From Firmicutes bacterium UBA3871 (GTDB lineage: Bacteria; Bacillota; Clostridia; Peptostreptococcales; Anaerovoracaceae), in NCBI GenBank assembly GCA_002392265.1, contig DGGP01000092.1, positions 1-13,248 of the forward strand: a stretch of 13,248 nucleotides of DNA. The letters are read 5' to 3'. The notes beneath the pieces are model-generated. The model worked only from the letters and a program-made list of their open reading frames with translations, had not been told where the DNA came from and did not search any database. Below are positions 12,869 to 13,248 of the stretch, in pieces. Both the position numbers and the translations under genes were made by a program. The first letter of the stretch is position 1; each line of letters opens with the position of its first letter.

Positions 12869-13248
12869 ATTAGTAGAAAAATCCTTCCGTATGGAAAACC
12901 TGCCTCACATCTGGTGTCCGGGCTGCGGTCACGGTATCCTGATGAGAGACGTAGCTCAGGCTATAGAAAACTGCAAGCTCGATCCTGAAAAGGTTGTTAT
13001 CGTATCCGGTATTGGATGCTCCTCCAGAGCTGCAGGATACATGAACTTCAATACACTTCATACAGCACACGGTCGCGCAATCGCATATGCAACAGGCATC
13101 AAGATGGCAAACCCTGAGCTGAAGGTTATCGTAATCACAGGTGACGGCGACTGCACAGCAATCGGCGGAAACCATCTGATTCACGCTTGCCGTCGTAACA
13201 TAGACATGACCGTTGTAGTATTCAACAACAACATCTACGGCATGACCG
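12858..13248 (+). CDS. korB: 2-oxoacid:ferredoxin oxidoreductase beta subunit (partial, 3' end outside window)
   Basis: Only the first 130 codons are in the window. The start ATG 12858 follows AAGGAGG (12842-12848) and overlaps the end of korA by 11 bases. The protein has WCPGCGHG (19-26), whose cysteines and histidine are typical of the beta subunit, GIGCSSRAAGY (51-61), and the thiamine-diphosphate/Mg motif GDGDCTAIGGNH (95-106) ending with NNNIYGMT (123-130). Beta subunits of this family are about 250-280 residues, so roughly half is present. It binds thiamine diphosphate and carries the catalytic centre with korA. A gamma subunit (korC) is expected directly downstream, outside the window. 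Confidence 0.95.
   Translation, partial: MPSKLVEKSFRMENLPHIWCPGCGHGILMRDVAQAIENCKLDPEKVVIVSGIGCSSRAAGYMNFNTLHTAHGRAIAYATGIKMANPELKVIVITGDGDCTAIGGNHLIHACRRNIDMTVVVFNNNIYGMT

Noticed and set aside
1..13248. CRISPR array, tRNA, rRNA, insertion sequence or prophage genes
   Set aside because: No spaced short repeats, no tRNA cloverleaf or rRNA sequence, and no transposase, integrase or phage structural motifs were found by reading.

Overview
The window looks like chromosome of an anaerobic Gram-positive bacterium of class Clostridia. The evidence is near-consensus TTGACA/TATAAT promoters, strong AGGAGG ribosome sites, a lipobox lipoprotein, a YtrA-type GntR regulator with its ABC transporter, and amino-acid fermentation genes (glutamate formimidoyltransferase, cyclodeaminase and a KorDAB-type ferredoxin oxidoreductase). 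No phage, insertion-sequence, tRNA, rRNA or CRISPR features were seen. Species cannot be assigned from the sequence alone.

Region 1 (1-4634) is accessory and rearranged. A 120-bp promoter/leader cassette occurs twice in direct orientation (1-120 and 2996-3115, 118/120 identical). Each copy runs exactly to the start codon of a different small exported protein: a lipoprotein (111-644) and a secreted protein (3106-3603). Between the copies lie a gene scar and an AbiE-type type IV toxin-antitoxin pair (1218-2851). The scar (776-1084) is an in-frame fusion of a broken zinc-ribbon paralog to the last 47 codons of imidazolonepropionase (hutI), and hutI's probable terminator follows it. An intact, diverged relative of the zinc-ribbon gene (3668-4486, minus) encodes a single-pass membrane protein with a very unusual Asp/Trp/Tyr/Ser tail.

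Region 2 (4635-9467) holds an M20 metallopeptidase convergent with a five-gene minus-strand operon. In transcription order the operon encodes a GntR/YtrA repressor, a membrane-anchored extracytoplasmic protein, a permease, an ABC ATPase and a second permease. The genes overlap or are closely spaced. A perfect 13+13 inverted repeat overlaps the -10 of the operon promoter and is the obvious repressor operator.

Region 3 (9597-13248) is metabolic and read on the plus strand. A cyclodeaminase and a glutamate formimidoyltransferase carry out the last steps of the formimidoylglutamate branch of histidine degradation, followed by a strong terminator. A second unit, korD-korA-korB (korB cut by the window end), encodes a 2-oxoacid:ferredoxin oxidoreductase. 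The hutI scar in region 1 and the hut-pathway genes in region 3 suggest, as inference, that an ancestral histidine-utilisation cluster was rearranged here. The best candidates for something new are the duplicated promoter cassette bracketing a toxin-antitoxin pair, the zinc-ribbon/hutI chimera, the Asp/Trp-tailed membrane protein, and the uncharacterised anchored protein of the GntR-ABC operon.
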